Positions 27,943 to 36,595 are shown, counted from the first letter of the stretch. The stretch is DNA of 64,000 bases from Desulfobacteraceae bacterium (GCA_024225635.1 JAAEMK010000029.1:60388-124387); one strand, 5' to 3'. The notes: generated by a model from the sequence alone, not told the origin. Made by a program: numbers and translations.

Positions 27943-29078
27943 CAGTTTTCTTTTCCTGTTTTGGCAAGGGCTTCGTTCCACAACAGTTTAAAAGCGTTGC
28001 GGTCCCTTGTGGCAAGGGTCTTCCAGGGGATGAGTCCCTTGAAAAGCTTCTCAAACGCGGGTGCGTCTTCGGGGGGCAGCAGGGTTTTCATGTAGGTGTC
28101 CAGGGCCGAGACCGTGACCGGGCAGGTTCCCAATGTCCTGGCGATGGAGAGGAGCTGCACCTCGGGTGTAAGAAGGTAGTTGATGAACTCGTGGGCGATT
28201 TGCAGGGCCATGGGGCGGCGCTCTAAGGTGTGGCTGAGCATGATGGTGTCGATCCACCATGTGGTTCCCTCCCTGGGTACGGCAATGCGCCACTTCCTGA
28301 AGCTGTCGTCGATCTGGGGAAACGAGATTCGCCAAGTGGTCGCAAGCGCCATGTCCCGGTAGTGCTCCGGCCTGTCGAATCCTTTCCAGAAGACACCGGC
28401 ATTGGCGGCCAGCTGGTCGATCTTTTGTTCAAGGGCAGGGCCCTTGATCCGGTCATAGTGGAAAATTCGGTCCCTGTCGTGGCCCAGGGCCAGGGCGGAG
28501 ATGTAGATGTTCAATTCATAGTAGTCACGGTGGACCGTGTACCGGCCTTTGTAACGGGGATCCCACAGGACCTCCCAGCTGGTCGGCGGCGTTTTGACAA
28601 TGTCGGTATTATAAGCAAGGCCGTAAATGCCGTGGGCAACGGGGACGCCGTAGACCTTTTCCTTTTCCATGGCCCAGGATTGCTTACGGAGGTGGGGAAG
28701 GAGTTTCTGATAATTGGGAACGGCAGACAGATCGATGGGCAGGGTCAGCCCGTTTGTGGTGAGATTGTACCGGGAATCCCTGGCAAGATTGTGGGCCGGT
28801 GAAATAATGTCCGCTTTTTCCATGCGAAGCTTGTCGAAAAAATCATCGGGATCGGATGCGTCGGTGATCTCAAAGTCAAGATCGATGTTGTATTTTGATT
28901 TGATCGCTGCTGAAAATCGTTCCCGGGTGCGGGGGGAGACATAGCCGTCCCACACCAGCAGCCGCAGGGTGATTTCATCTGCATTGGCCTTGACGCCCGG
29001 AGAAAAAAGGGTGGCTGTAAGGATCATCAAGACAACGATAAATTGGGTGCAACTGCCGCTCCCAGGCAACGAATCCAT
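27942..29078 (-). CDS. extracellular solute-binding protein (PotD-like), probably sensory
   Basis: A family-1-type periplasmic binding protein of 378 residues. A hydrophobic signal segment (FIVVLMILTATLFSPG) ends near an Ala-Asn-Ala cleavage site. The mature protein begins ITLRLLVWDGYVSP and contains VYGVPVAHGIYGLAYNTDIV and PPTSWEVLWDPRYKGR, close to polyamine or opine-type binding proteins. Start 29078 is chosen for AAAGGCAGG 6 bases upstream; the ORF to 29123 has no such site. No ABC permease or ATPase gene is nearby, and it is coupled to the kinase gene by overlap, so a role in sensing is likely. Confidence 0.8.
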   Translation of the reverse strand: MDSLPGSGSCTQFIVVLMILTATLFSPGVKANADEITLRLLVWDGYVSPRTRERFSAAIKSKYNIDLDFEITDASDPDDFFDKLRMEKADIISPAHNLARDSRYNLTTNGLTLPIDLSAVPNYQKLLPHLRKQSWAMEKEKVYGVPVAHGIYGLAYNTDIVKTPPTSWEVLWDPRYKGRYTVHRDYYELNIYISALALGHDRDRIFHYDRIKGPALEQKIDQLAANAGVFWKGFDRPEHYRDMALATTWRISFPQIDDSFRKWRIAVPREGTTWWIDTIMLSHTLERRPMALQIAHEFINYLLTPEVQLLSIARTLGTCPVTVSALDTYMKTLLPPEDAPAFEKLFKGLIPWKTLATRDRNAFKLLWNEALAKTGKEN

Positions 29079-29164
29079 GGCAACCTGCCTTTCTCGGGTC
29101 AAAAACCAAGAGAGTAGGATCATTGCCGGGATATGTCAAACCCTAAGTGTTCCGAAAAGACCTT

Positions 29165-29341
29165 CTAAGTGGGAGACAGGTACTCCAGCCAGGTTTCGTA
29201 CTCCTCCCTTCTGTCAACGGGATTCCTGCACTCGGTCAGCAATCTCCTTTCAATTCCTGAATAGCGGGGGGGATTCATGTGTCTTCTGTCCTTTCCGGAT
29301 CGTCTCTCCTGTTTTCTTCTGCAATATCTTGGTGCTTTCAT
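29165..29341 (-). CDS. small Arg-rich protein with RRSGxDRR...GIERR motif (58 aa)
   Basis: Starts at ATG 29341, preceded by ATGGAGGTTCTTT (GGAGG, spacing 6). Basic and probably disordered or RNA-binding. It contains ERRSGKDRR and later SGIERRL and DRREEYETWLEYL. It shares this motif order with the small protein at 31569-31835. No known function; too short for firm domain assignment. Confidence 0.55.
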   Translation of the reverse strand: MKAPRYCRRKQERRSGKDRRHMNPPRYSGIERRLLTECRNPVDRREEYETWLEYLSPT

Positions 29342-29501
29342 AAAGAACCTCCATGGTGGACGGTAACCGATGCTCCACACACTTTAAAATAAAAGGTAAA
29401 ACCGGGTGTGTCAAACAATGGGTGGCGATCAGCTCTTTTTCACGAAAGTTTTTTTTTGTTTGCAAAATTTGCCTTAATGGTTTACTGTACTAATTTTTCC
29501 T

Positions 29502-29523
29502 GCCGGCTTTGTCGGCTTTTTTT
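29502..29523 (+). terminator. terminator-type hairpin in the 5' leader of the DEAD-box helicase gene
   Basis: GCCGGC-TTT-GTCGGC (29502-29516, one G-U pair) is followed by seven T residues, ending 20 bases before the helicase ATG. No plus-strand gene lies upstream for 5 kb, so it would act on the helicase's own leader, as an attenuator. Confidence 0.65.
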
Positions 29524-29543
29524 ATTCTCAAGGTAAATAAATT

Positions 29544-31271
29544 ATGTCCTCTGAAAGTTTGCCCCATCCCGGTTTTAGCGAAATGGGACTGATCAAGCCT
29601 GTCCTGAAGGCCCTGGATGACCTCGGCTATGAAAGCCCAACGGCGATCCAGGCCCAAACCATTCCCCACGTTCATCAGGGCCGCGATGTCCTGGGGCAGG
29701 CCCAGACCGGCACCGGCAAGACAGCGGCCTTTGCGCTGCCGTTGCTCTCCCGCATCGATGTTAAACTCAAGAAGCCCCAGGTGCTGGTGTTGGCTCCCAC
29801 CCGGGAGCTGGCCATCCAGGTGGCCGAATCGTTCAAGAGCTATGCTGCCCGTATCAAGGGGTTTAACGTGCTGCCCATCTATGGGGGGCAGGCCTATGGT
29901 GGCCAGCTCAACCAGCTTAAGCGGGGCGTCCATGTCATCGTCGGCACCCCGGGCCGGCTCATGGATCTCATGAAGCGGGGCGCCCTCAACCTGGAGAATC
30001 TTTTTTCCCTTGTCATCGACGAGGCCGATGAGATGCTTCGAATGGGATTTATCGATGATGTGGAGTGGATACTGGACCAGACCCCTGCCGGGCGTCAGAT
30101 CGCCCTGTTCTCGGCAACCATGCCCGCCCCCATCAAAAAGATCGCCATCAAGTATCTGAACGATCCCAAGCAGGTCACCATCAAGGTGAAAACCACCACG
30201 GCCGACACCATTCGCCAGCGATTCTGGATGGTCAAGGGAACCCATAAGCTGGATGCCCTGACCCGGATACTCGAGGCCGAGGCCTTTGACGCCATCATCG
30301 TGTTTGTCCGGACCAAGACGGCAACCCTGGAGATTGCGGAAAAACTCGAGGCCAGGGGGTATTCGGCCGAGGCCCTGAACGGGGATATCGCCCAGAAGGC
30401 ACGGGAACGGACCATCAACCGGTTTAAATCCGGGAAAATCGATATCCTGGTGGCAACGGACGTGGCCGCCCGTGGGCTGGATGTGGAGCGGGTCAGCCAC
30501 GTGATCAACTACGATATCCCCAATGAGGCGGAATCCTATGTCCACCGTATCGGCAGAACCGGCCGGGCCGGACGCGAGGGCGATGCCATCCTCTTTGTCT
30601 CCCCCCGGGAGCGGTGGATGCTACGGGTTATCGAGAAAACCACCCGCCAGAAGATCGAGATGATGCGGCTGCCCACCACCGAGGCGATTAATGACAAGAG
30701 AATCGCGGATTTCAAGCAGAGTATCACCGACACCCTCGCCTCGGCGGAGCTTGAACCCTATTTCGACCTCATGGACCAGTATCGCCAGGAGCAGGATGTC
30801 CCGGCCCTGGATATAGCCGCGGCCCTGGCCATGATGGTGCAGGGAAACAGGCCCCTGTTGCTCACTGAGCCGAAACCGGAACGGAAAAAACCGGCGCCCC
30901 AGGCAAAAAAGGATTACGGAAACGGCCCCGCCCGTGGCAGGGACTCATTCCGGTCCGATGACAAATCCCGGAAGCGGACGTCACAGAAAAAGGATGCGGC
31001 CCCCAAACGGCCATCCTCTCCAACGCCAAAGGGAATGGAGCGCTTCCGCATCGAGGTGGGCCGCCACCACGGGGTCAGGCCCAAGGATATCGTGGGCGCC
31101 ATTGCCAATGAGGCCGAGCTTGACAGCAAATTCATCGGCACCATCACCATTGAAGAGGATCACTCCTTTGTGGATCTTCCCCTTGGCATGCCTTCGACCA
31201 TTCTGCAGCTCCTCAAAAAGGTGTGGGTGGCTGGCCGGCCCATGAAAATCTCCAGAAGCACCCGGCAGTAA
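29544..31271 (+). CDS. deaD: DEAD-box ATP-dependent RNA helicase with DbpA-type RNA-binding domain
   Basis: 575 residues. Q motif (GYESPTAIQAQTIP), motif I AQTGTGKT, Ia APTRELAIQ, motif II VIDEADEML, motif III SATMP, and motif VI HRIGRTGRAG. A charged linker (residues 430-495) leads to a C-terminal DbpA-like RNA-binding domain (RFRIEVGRHHGVRPKDIVGAIANEAEL). This architecture fits CsdA/DeaD helicases in ribosome assembly and cold adaptation. It has its own leader with a terminator-like hairpin, suggesting regulation by antitermination. Confidence 0.9.
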   Translation: MSSESLPHPGFSEMGLIKPVLKALDDLGYESPTAIQAQTIPHVHQGRDVLGQAQTGTGKTAAFALPLLSRIDVKLKKPQVLVLAPTRELAIQVAESFKSYAARIKGFNVLPIYGGQAYGGQLNQLKRGVHVIVGTPGRLMDLMKRGALNLENLFSLVIDEADEMLRMGFIDDVEWILDQTPAGRQIALFSATMPAPIKKIAIKYLNDPKQVTIKVKTTTADTIRQRFWMVKGTHKLDALTRILEAEAFDAIIVFVRTKTATLEIAEKLEARGYSAEALNGDIAQKARERTINRFKSGKIDILVATDVAARGLDVERVSHVINYDIPNEAESYVHRIGRTGRAGREGDAILFVSPRERWMLRVIEKTTRQKIEMMRLPTTEAINDKRIADFKQSITDTLASAELEPYFDLMDQYRQEQDVPALDIAAALAMMVQGNRPLLLTEPKPERKKPAPQAKKDYGNGPARGRDSFRSDDKSRKRTSQKKDAAPKRPSSPTPKGMERFRIEVGRHHGVRPKDIVGAIANEAELDSKFIGTITIEEDHSFVDLPLGMPSTILQLLKKVWVAGRPMKISRSTRQ

Positions 31272-31287
31272 CTTAGCCAAGCAACTC

Positions 31288-31500
31288 AGGGGTCAGGTCG
31301 ATATAGAGGGGTCAGGCTTAGCTTATTGTCATTAAACTCAAATAACCGAGTAATTATGCCAATAAGCTAAGCCTGACCCCGGTGTTGTTACAATAATTGA
31401 GCAATGGCACCAATAAGTTAAGCCTGACGCCGGTGTTTCATTCTGCCCCAGGTGATTACGCCTGACCCCGGTGTTTTACGTTTGACACCAGGGAGGGCGG
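31288..31500. repeat. REP-like palindromes, family 2 (GGGGTCAGGCTTAG type)
   Basis: An inverted pair, GGGGTCAGGCTTAGCTTATTG (from 31311) and CAATAAGCTAAGCCTGACCCC (to 31380), flanks an AT-rich spacer. Degenerate further half-units lie near 31409, 31460 and 31477 (AGCCTGACGCC, GCCTGACCCC, GTTTGACACC). The same family recurs at 42587-42745. Confidence 0.8.
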
Positions 31501-31568
31501 ATATTATATATAGTGCAGGTGTTTTCTTTGGATGAACCGTGCTGTATCCATAACCTTGGAGGTGTCCC

Positions 31569-31835
31569 ATGGAAGAGTTGGATAGAAGAAATGAGACCCG
31601 GGCAGGCGCAGACAAAGATTCTTTACCGGGCCTGAGAAAACGTTCGGCTTTTGATCGAAGATCGGGAGACGATCGTCGCCAGGTCTATAACATGGATCAT
31701 TTCCAGGCGGTCGGCATTGAGCGTCGGCTCAATGTTGAGGGCCGACGGAAAATTCTTGAAGAGAAGAGAAGGAATTGGGTTCGAGTGACTCGCTGGAGCA
31801 GTGTTTATGTTACATCAAAAGCGTTGTTTTATTAA
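31569..31835 (+). CDS. small Arg-rich protein with RRSGxDRR...GIERR motif (88 aa)
   Basis: ATG preceded by TTGGAGGTGTCCC, a strong ribosome binding site. 88 residues, rich in Arg, Asp and Glu. The order FDRRSGDDRRQ, then AVGIERRLNVEGRR, parallels the 58-residue protein at 29165-29341. The C-terminus (WVRVTRWSSVYVTSKALFY) is more hydrophobic. No known domain; possibly nucleic-acid- or signal-binding. Confidence 0.6.
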   Translation: MEELDRRNETRAGADKDSLPGLRKRSAFDRRSGDDRRQVYNMDHFQAVGIERRLNVEGRRKILEEKRRNWVRVTRWSSVYVTSKALFY

Positions 31836-31866
31836 GTTCTCCCGCCCTAGGACCTCCATATAAATC

Positions 31867-33846
31867 ATGACTATCAGAAAACCACTCATACTTGCGCCCG
31901 CAGGGGATGTTGACTCATTTCTTGCGGCCATCGCCGCCAAGGCCGATGCTATCTATTGCGGACTTAAAATTTTCTCTGCCCGGATGGAGGCGTCCAACTT
32001 CAGCATTGAAGAGCTGGCACGGCTCACCGCCCTGGCCGAGTCCAGGGGGATTGCCGTCCATGTGGCCTTGAACTCCCTGATCAAACCTAACGAGATCGAA
32101 AAAACCGAAAATATCCTTGCCAAGCTGGTCGAATATGTCCGGCCCCACGCCCTGATCGTCCAGGACCTGGCAGTGGTGCGCCTGGCCCGCAACCTGGGAT
32201 TCAAGGGCGAGATCCATCTATCCACCCTTGCCAACAGTTCATTTCCTGCAGGACTCGACGCCGTGAAACAGGCCGGGTTCGACAGGGTGGTGCTGCCAAG
32301 GGAGCTGAACGTTGACGAGATCAAGACCATGGCGGAGAAGACGCCAGAGGGTCTGGATCTGGAGGTGTTTATCCACGGCGCCCTCTGCTACGGCGTGTCC
32401 GGGCGATGCTACTGGAGCAGCTGGTTCGGGGGCAAGAGCGGTCTCCGGGGCCGGTGTGTCCAGCCCTGCAGGCGGGTTTACTCCCAGAAGGGGGACAAAC
32501 AGCGATTCTTTTCATGCCTTGATTTCTCCGTGGATGTGCTTGCCAAGGTGCTCAAGGGAATACCCGAGGTTACTACCTGGAAGATCGAGGGGCGGAAAAA
32601 GAGCCCCCACTATGTTTTCTATACGGTCAAGGCCTACCGCATGCTCCGGGACCACGGCCAGGAGCCGGACAAGAAACGGACCGCCCTTGCGTTCCTCGAA
32701 TATGCCATGGGACGGCCGTCCAGCCACTATAACCTGCTTCCCCAGCGTCCCCAGAATCCGTTGAAATCCGATGTGGAGACGGGGTCGGGGCTGTTTGCCG
32801 GACGGGTCAAGATCGATAAGCATCCTTTTTTCGTGACCCGGGAGGCCCTGTCCAAGGGGGATCTCTTGAGAATCGGATATGAGGACGGCAAAGGCCACTC
32901 CATCCAGCGGGTGACCCGGTCCATCCCCAAGCGGGGAAAGCTGGTCCTGATGGCGAAGCGCGGAACACGATTCCAGAAGGGCGATCCTGTCTTTATCGTG
33001 GACCGGCGGGAGCCCGAGGTGTATTCCCTGATCCGGGAACTCAGAAACGAATTTGAACAGCTGGAGTCCCCGGTGGTCAGGCCCTTGAAGAAAAAATCCC
33101 TTTCCGTGAAGCCGAAAAACAGCCGGAAGCGGGGTAACAGGGGAGGGCGAGGCATTCAGATGACCCTGACCCGGCGGTCCGGCAGGGGCCGGTCGGACGG
33201 GGAAAAAGCCCTGTGGTTATCGGAAGGCGTCCTCCAGAAGCTTCCCAGCCGCGTGATCCGGGATACCTGGTGGTGGCTCTCTCCAGTGGTGTGGCCCGGC
33301 GATGAGGCGTCCCACATCCTTGCAGTGAAACAGGCCCTGGCAAAGGGAGCGAGGCGATTTGTCCTGAACCAGCCGTGGCAGCGTTCATTTTTCGCTGATG
33401 TAAGGCAGCTTGAGCTCTGGGCCGGTCCTTTCTGCAATGTAGGCAACAATCATGCCCTGGAGAGCTTGCGCGTCCAGGGATTTTCCGGGGCGTTTGCCGC
33501 GCCGGAACTGGGGGAGGAGGGATTCTTGTCCCTTGCAGCGACATCGCCCCTGCCCCTCGGGGTGGTGGTGGCCGGAAACTGGCCCCTTGCGATATCCCGG
33601 ATTGTTTCGGACGATATTCGTTTGGACACCCCCTTTGAAAGTCCCATGCGCGAGCAGGGATGGGTATCGCGACGGGACGGCAACTACTGGGTATTTCCCG
33701 GTTGGCGACTGGACCTGACGCCGAAGATCCGGGAACTCCAGCGGGCCGGGTACACCCTGTTTGCAACCCTGGAGGAGCCTGTTCCCAAGGGAATGACCCT
33801 GAAACAGCGTCCGGGCCTGTGGAACTGGGATCATAGCCTTTTATAA
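31867..33846 (+). CDS. peptidase U32 family protein (RNA hydroxylation type)
   Basis: 659 residues. An N-terminal TIM-barrel-like part begins LILAPAGDVDSFLAAIAAKADAIYCG. The U32 signature follows, LEVFIHGALCYGVSGRCYWSS, with Cys residues extending to GRCVQPCRR, the probable Fe-S ligands. U32 proteins such as RlhA and TrhP hydroxylate rRNA or tRNA rather than act as proteases. The length and extra C-terminal half (after about residue 420, rich in Lys and Arg) fit the long RlhA/YhbU-like subgroup. Substrate cannot be fixed from sequence. Confidence 0.82.
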   Translation: MTIRKPLILAPAGDVDSFLAAIAAKADAIYCGLKIFSARMEASNFSIEELARLTALAESRGIAVHVALNSLIKPNEIEKTENILAKLVEYVRPHALIVQDLAVVRLARNLGFKGEIHLSTLANSSFPAGLDAVKQAGFDRVVLPRELNVDEIKTMAEKTPEGLDLEVFIHGALCYGVSGRCYWSSWFGGKSGLRGRCVQPCRRVYSQKGDKQRFFSCLDFSVDVLAKVLKGIPEVTTWKIEGRKKSPHYVFYTVKAYRMLRDHGQEPDKKRTALAFLEYAMGRPSSHYNLLPQRPQNPLKSDVETGSGLFAGRVKIDKHPFFVTREALSKGDLLRIGYEDGKGHSIQRVTRSIPKRGKLVLMAKRGTRFQKGDPVFIVDRREPEVYSLIRELRNEFEQLESPVVRPLKKKSLSVKPKNSRKRGNRGGRGIQMTLTRRSGRGRSDGEKALWLSEGVLQKLPSRVIRDTWWWLSPVVWPGDEASHILAVKQALAKGARRFVLNQPWQRSFFADVRQLELWAGPFCNVGNNHALESLRVQGFSGAFAAPELGEEGFLSLAATSPLPLGVVVAGNWPLAISRIVSDDIRLDTPFESPMREQGWVSRRDGNYWVFPGWRLDLTPKIRELQRAGYTLFATLEEPVPKGMTLKQRPGLWNWDHSLL

Positions 33847-33882
33847 ATAAATTGTGAAATAACGATTGACCTTTTGCGAAAA

Positions 33883-33897
33883 ATTGACTAAGTCAAT
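33883..33897. promoter_or_regulatory. perfect palindrome in the Mrp operon promoter region
   Basis: ATTGACT-A-AGTCAAT is a perfect 7-bp inverted repeat about 80 bases before the first Mrp gene. It overlaps a TTGACT that could be a -35 box (TATTCA follows at 18 bases). It may be an operator; the binding protein is unknown. Confidence 0.45.
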
Positions 33898-33976
33898 AAT
33901 TAAACAGTATTCATTCTTTGTGGCTTAGTCTTAGCAGTCGGTGCACTTAATATTTTTATAATATGAGGTTCCGGTC

Positions 33977-34477
33977 GTGAAAGTACAACAACGCAAATCG
34001 TCATTCGTTATCAGTTTTTTAATTCTTCTTCTCTTCTGGGTCGTCTTTTCGGGACGATTCGATCTGTTTCATCTCAGCCTGGGCATGGTCTCCTGTGCCA
34101 TCGTGGCCTGGTTTGTCTCCGATCTATCCATCCCGAATCCCCGGCCCATTGGGATGCTCCGCCTCTGGTTCAACTTTCTTCTCTATTTCCCCTGGCTTAT
34201 CTGGCAGATTCTTCTTGCCAACTTCCATGTGATGGGCCTGGTGTTAAGTCCCAACATGATGGATCGCATTGATCCCCATATCCTGCGCTTCAGGAGCGGG
34301 ATCCGCGACAAACTGGGGCTGGTGACCTTTGCCAACTCCATCACGCTCACCCCGGGAACCATCACGGTTCACCTCTCTCCATTCGGTGATCTTACGGTTC
34401 ACGCCATTGACAAGGACTCGGCTGCGGCGCTCCCCGGCGAAATGGAGGCGCGGGTCGCAAGGATATTTGGTGAATAA
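33977..34477 (+). CDS. mrpE: Mrp-type Na+/H+ antiporter subunit E
   Basis: 166 residues, with the MrpE/MnhE pattern: N-terminal hydrophobic segments, then WFNFLLYFPWLIWQILLANFHVMGLVLSP, and a C-terminal soluble part with LANSITLTPGTITVHL, a signature of the family. It has a GTG start with GAGG 8 bases upstream. First gene of a ten-gene operon; overlaps the next gene by one base (TAATG). Confidence 0.9.
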   Translation: MKVQQRKSSFVISFLILLLFWVVFSGRFDLFHLSLGMVSCAIVAWFVSDLSIPNPRPIGMLRLWFNFLLYFPWLIWQILLANFHVMGLVLSPNMMDRIDPHILRFRSGIRDKLGLVTFANSITLTPGTITVHLSPFGDLTVHAIDKDSAAALPGEMEARVARIFGE

Positions 34478-34761
34478 TGGATACGTATATTCTCTATTCG
34501 GCGATAGTACTCTCTGTGTTGATGGCGATTCCCCTTTACCGCTCCGTTGTGGGGCCCACCCTCAAGGACCGGATCATGGGGGTCAACGCCATCGGCAGTA
34601 AGACAACCGTGCTGCTGATCATGATCGGCTTTATTTTCGGGCGGGTGGATATGTTCATCGATATCGCCCTTGCCTATGCCCTGCTTAATTTTATCGCGGT
34701 GCTTGCGGCATCCAGGTATTTTCATAAACGTAAAGGTCTTTACCAGGAGATGGATCGATGA
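34477..34761 (+). CDS. mrpF: Mrp-type Na+/H+ antiporter subunit F
   Basis: 94 residues, three hydrophobic helices, with YRSVVGPTLKDRIMGVNAIGSKT near the N-terminus, the MrpF/MnhF signature. Overlaps both neighbours (1 base with E, 4 bases with G), so translation is probably coupled. Confidence 0.88.
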   Translation: MDTYILYSAIVLSVLMAIPLYRSVVGPTLKDRIMGVNAIGSKTTVLLIMIGFIFGRVDMFIDIALAYALLNFIAVLAASRYFHKRKGLYQEMDR

Positions 34762-35090
34762 ACCTTATCTCAGCCCTGTTGATCGCAATTGGTTTGTTCT
34801 TTTTCCTGGGCGGCTCAATCGGCATCATCCGGCTGCCCGATTTCTACTCACGGCTTCATGCGGCAGGCATGCTCGACACCATGGGGGTGTTTCTCTCCAT
34901 GGCGGGGCTGGCCCTGTACGTGCTTACCGATTTCACCTTTGCCAATATCCTGGTGGCAATCAAGATCATGCTGATCGTGGTATTCGTTTATATTACCAGT
35001 CCCACGGCCACCCACGCCATCGTGGATGCCGGTGTCAGGGCGGTTCAGGAGCCGTGGACCAAAGACAGGAAGGGAGGGAACCCCATATGA
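34758..35090 (+). CDS. mrpG: Mrp-type Na+/H+ antiporter subunit G
   Basis: 110 residues. Carries the MrpG/MnhG motif GIIRLPDFYSRLHAAGMLDTMG and three membrane helices. ATGA overlap with F, and its TGA stop overlaps the start of the next gene. Confidence 0.88.
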   Translation: MNLISALLIAIGLFFFLGGSIGIIRLPDFYSRLHAAGMLDTMGVFLSMAGLALYVLTDFTFANILVAIKIMLIVVFVYITSPTATHAIVDAGVRAVQEPWTKDRKGGNPI

Positions 35091-35332
35091 TCTGGCAGCT
35101 GGATTTGATCATTCTTGTTCTGGTTATCGTCTGTGCTATCGCGGCCATCAATGTAAAGGATCTCCTGAGTGCCGCGATCCTGCTCGGTGCATACAGCTTT
35201 CTTCTCTGTCTCCTCTGGGCCATCATGGGGGCGGTGGATGTCGCCTTTACGGAAGCCACGGTCGGGGCGGGGGTGAGCACGGTGTTCTGTGTGGCGGCGG
35301 TATTTCATTCGACAAGGAGGACAAAGGATTGA
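35087..35332 (+). CDS. DUF4040 / MbhD-like antiporter subunit (MrpB N-terminal part)
   Basis: 81 residues starting at ATG 35087, with AGGGAGGG upstream. Contains INVKDLLSAAILLGAYSFLLCLLWAIMGAVDVAFTEATVGAG, the DUF4040 motif that in many Mrp operons is the C-terminal part of MrpA or a stand-alone subunit (MbhD-like in membrane hydrogenases). Here it is stand-alone. Overlaps mrpG and mrpB by 4 bases each. Confidence 0.85.
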   Translation: MIWQLDLIILVLVIVCAIAAINVKDLLSAAILLGAYSFLLCLLWAIMGAVDVAFTEATVGAGVSTVFCVAAVFHSTRRTKD

Positions 35333-36156
35333 AACTCATCGGAAAATTGACCATATTTCTGTGCGGGACACTTCTCATCGTCTTTGCGAACAAGTTTCCC
35401 GAATTCGGGGATCCTCATTCCCCGGCGGCAACCCACCTATCTCCCTACTTTATCGAACACACCATGGCCGACACCTCCGTGCCCAACATCGTGACCTCGG
35501 TGTTGGCCGATTACAGGGGGTACGACACCATGTTCGAGACAACGGTGATTCTCACGGCCGGCCTTGCCTGCTTCTTCCTGCTTCGCCTGCCCGAGGAGGA
35601 GGAAAAGGAGATCTATTTTCGCCATGTTCCTACGGGGGTGACCATCCGCATCGAAGAGTGCGGGGCCGCGCCCGAGGATTCCGAGGTGTTCCGGCGCATC
35701 GACTCCCAGTGGGTGCCCCGGGATATCATCATCCGAAGCACCTGCCGGCTGCTGATCCCCTTTATCCAGATCTTTGCCCTCTACGTGGTTGCCCACGGCC
35801 ACCACAGCCCCGGGGGCGGATTCCAGGGCGGGGTGGTTTTGGGGGCGGCGGTGATTCTCTTTGCCATCTCCCATAACCTGCGGACCACCGTGGCAAAGAT
35901 CGGGGAGAAGAGTGCCGCCATCATGAGTGCGGCCGGGGTTTTTATCTATGCGGGCACCGGCGCCCTCTGTCTCGTCCTTGGCGAAAATTTCCTCAATTAC
36001 GGGGCGCTTGCGCCGATCCTGGGAACGGACAGGGTCATGGCCCGCTCCCACGGGATTCTCATCGTGGAGATCGGTGTCGCCCTTGCCGTCATGTCGGTGA
36101 TGATCTGGATCTACTACAACCTGTCTTCGGCAGGCAAACAGGATGAGGGGCTTTAA
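35329..36156 (+). CDS. mrpB: Mrp-type Na+/H+ antiporter subunit B (TTG start)
   Basis: 275 residues from a TTG at 35329, chosen because GGAGG lies 8 bases upstream and TTGA overlaps the preceding stop. The ATG further upstream would overlap both DUF4040 and mrpG. An N-terminal MbhE-like hydrophobic part is followed by the MnhB domain (FIQIFALYVVAHGHHSPGGGFQGGVVLGAA). Next to mrpC by zero spacing. Confidence 0.85.
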   Translation: MKLIGKLTIFLCGTLLIVFANKFPEFGDPHSPAATHLSPYFIEHTMADTSVPNIVTSVLADYRGYDTMFETTVILTAGLACFFLLRLPEEEEKEIYFRHVPTGVTIRIEECGAAPEDSEVFRRIDSQWVPRDIIIRSTCRLLIPFIQIFALYVVAHGHHSPGGGFQGGVVLGAAVILFAISHNLRTTVAKIGEKSAAIMSAAGVFIYAGTGALCLVLGENFLNYGALAPILGTDRVMARSHGILIVEIGVALAVMSVMIWIYYNLSSAGKQDEGL

Positions 36157-36588
36157 ATGGACTTTTTAAGCATAGTGATCGCCCGGGCAAACTACTGGAC
36201 CTACATCATTCTGATGATGGTGGGGCTCTACGCCATGATTGCCAAGAATAACCTGGTCAAGAAGATCGTCGGCATGAGTATCTTCCAGACCGCCGTGATC
36301 CTCTTTTACGTCTCCATCGGTGCGAAACAGGGGGCCACCATCCCGATCCTTCTCCATGGCCACGCCCCCCAGGTCGGCGGCGGCAATCTTGCCCACGCGG
36401 CAGTCAGCCACGGCGCCGCCGCGGTCCATGCCGTCGATTATATCAACCCGCTTCCCCATGTGCTCATGCTCACCGCCATCGTGGTTGGCGTGGCAACCCT
36501 CGGGGTTGCCCTTGCCCTGGCGGTAAAGGTCTATAAGGAGTACGGCACCCTTGAGGAAGATGAGATAAACCAACGTTTACGGAGCTGA
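36157..36588 (+). CDS. mrpC: Mrp-type Na+/H+ antiporter subunit C (NuoK-like)
   Basis: 143 residues, three helices. NLVKKIVGMSIFQTAVILFYVSIG and LPHVLMLTAIVVGVATLGVALALAV match the MrpC/NuoK pattern, with the usual Glu missing or shifted in helix 2. It has an unusually long His-rich loop (HGHAPQVGGGNLAHAAVSHGAAAVH) between helices 2 and 3. Confidence 0.88.
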   Translation: MDFLSIVIARANYWTYIILMMVGLYAMIAKNNLVKKIVGMSIFQTAVILFYVSIGAKQGATIPILLHGHAPQVGGGNLAHAAVSHGAAAVHAVDYINPLPHVLMLTAIVVGVATLGVALALAVKVYKEYGTLEEDEINQRLRS

Positions 36589-36595
36589 TAAACCC

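Noticed and set aside
29250-29465. 71-residue minus-strand ORF overlapping the small Arg-rich gene
   Set aside because: Alternative frame of 29165-29341; no ribosome binding site and no motif.
35026-35328. Extending mrpB upstream to ATG 35026
   Set aside because: It would overlap mrpG and the DUF4040 gene for about 300 bases; TTG 35329 has a proper ribosome binding site.
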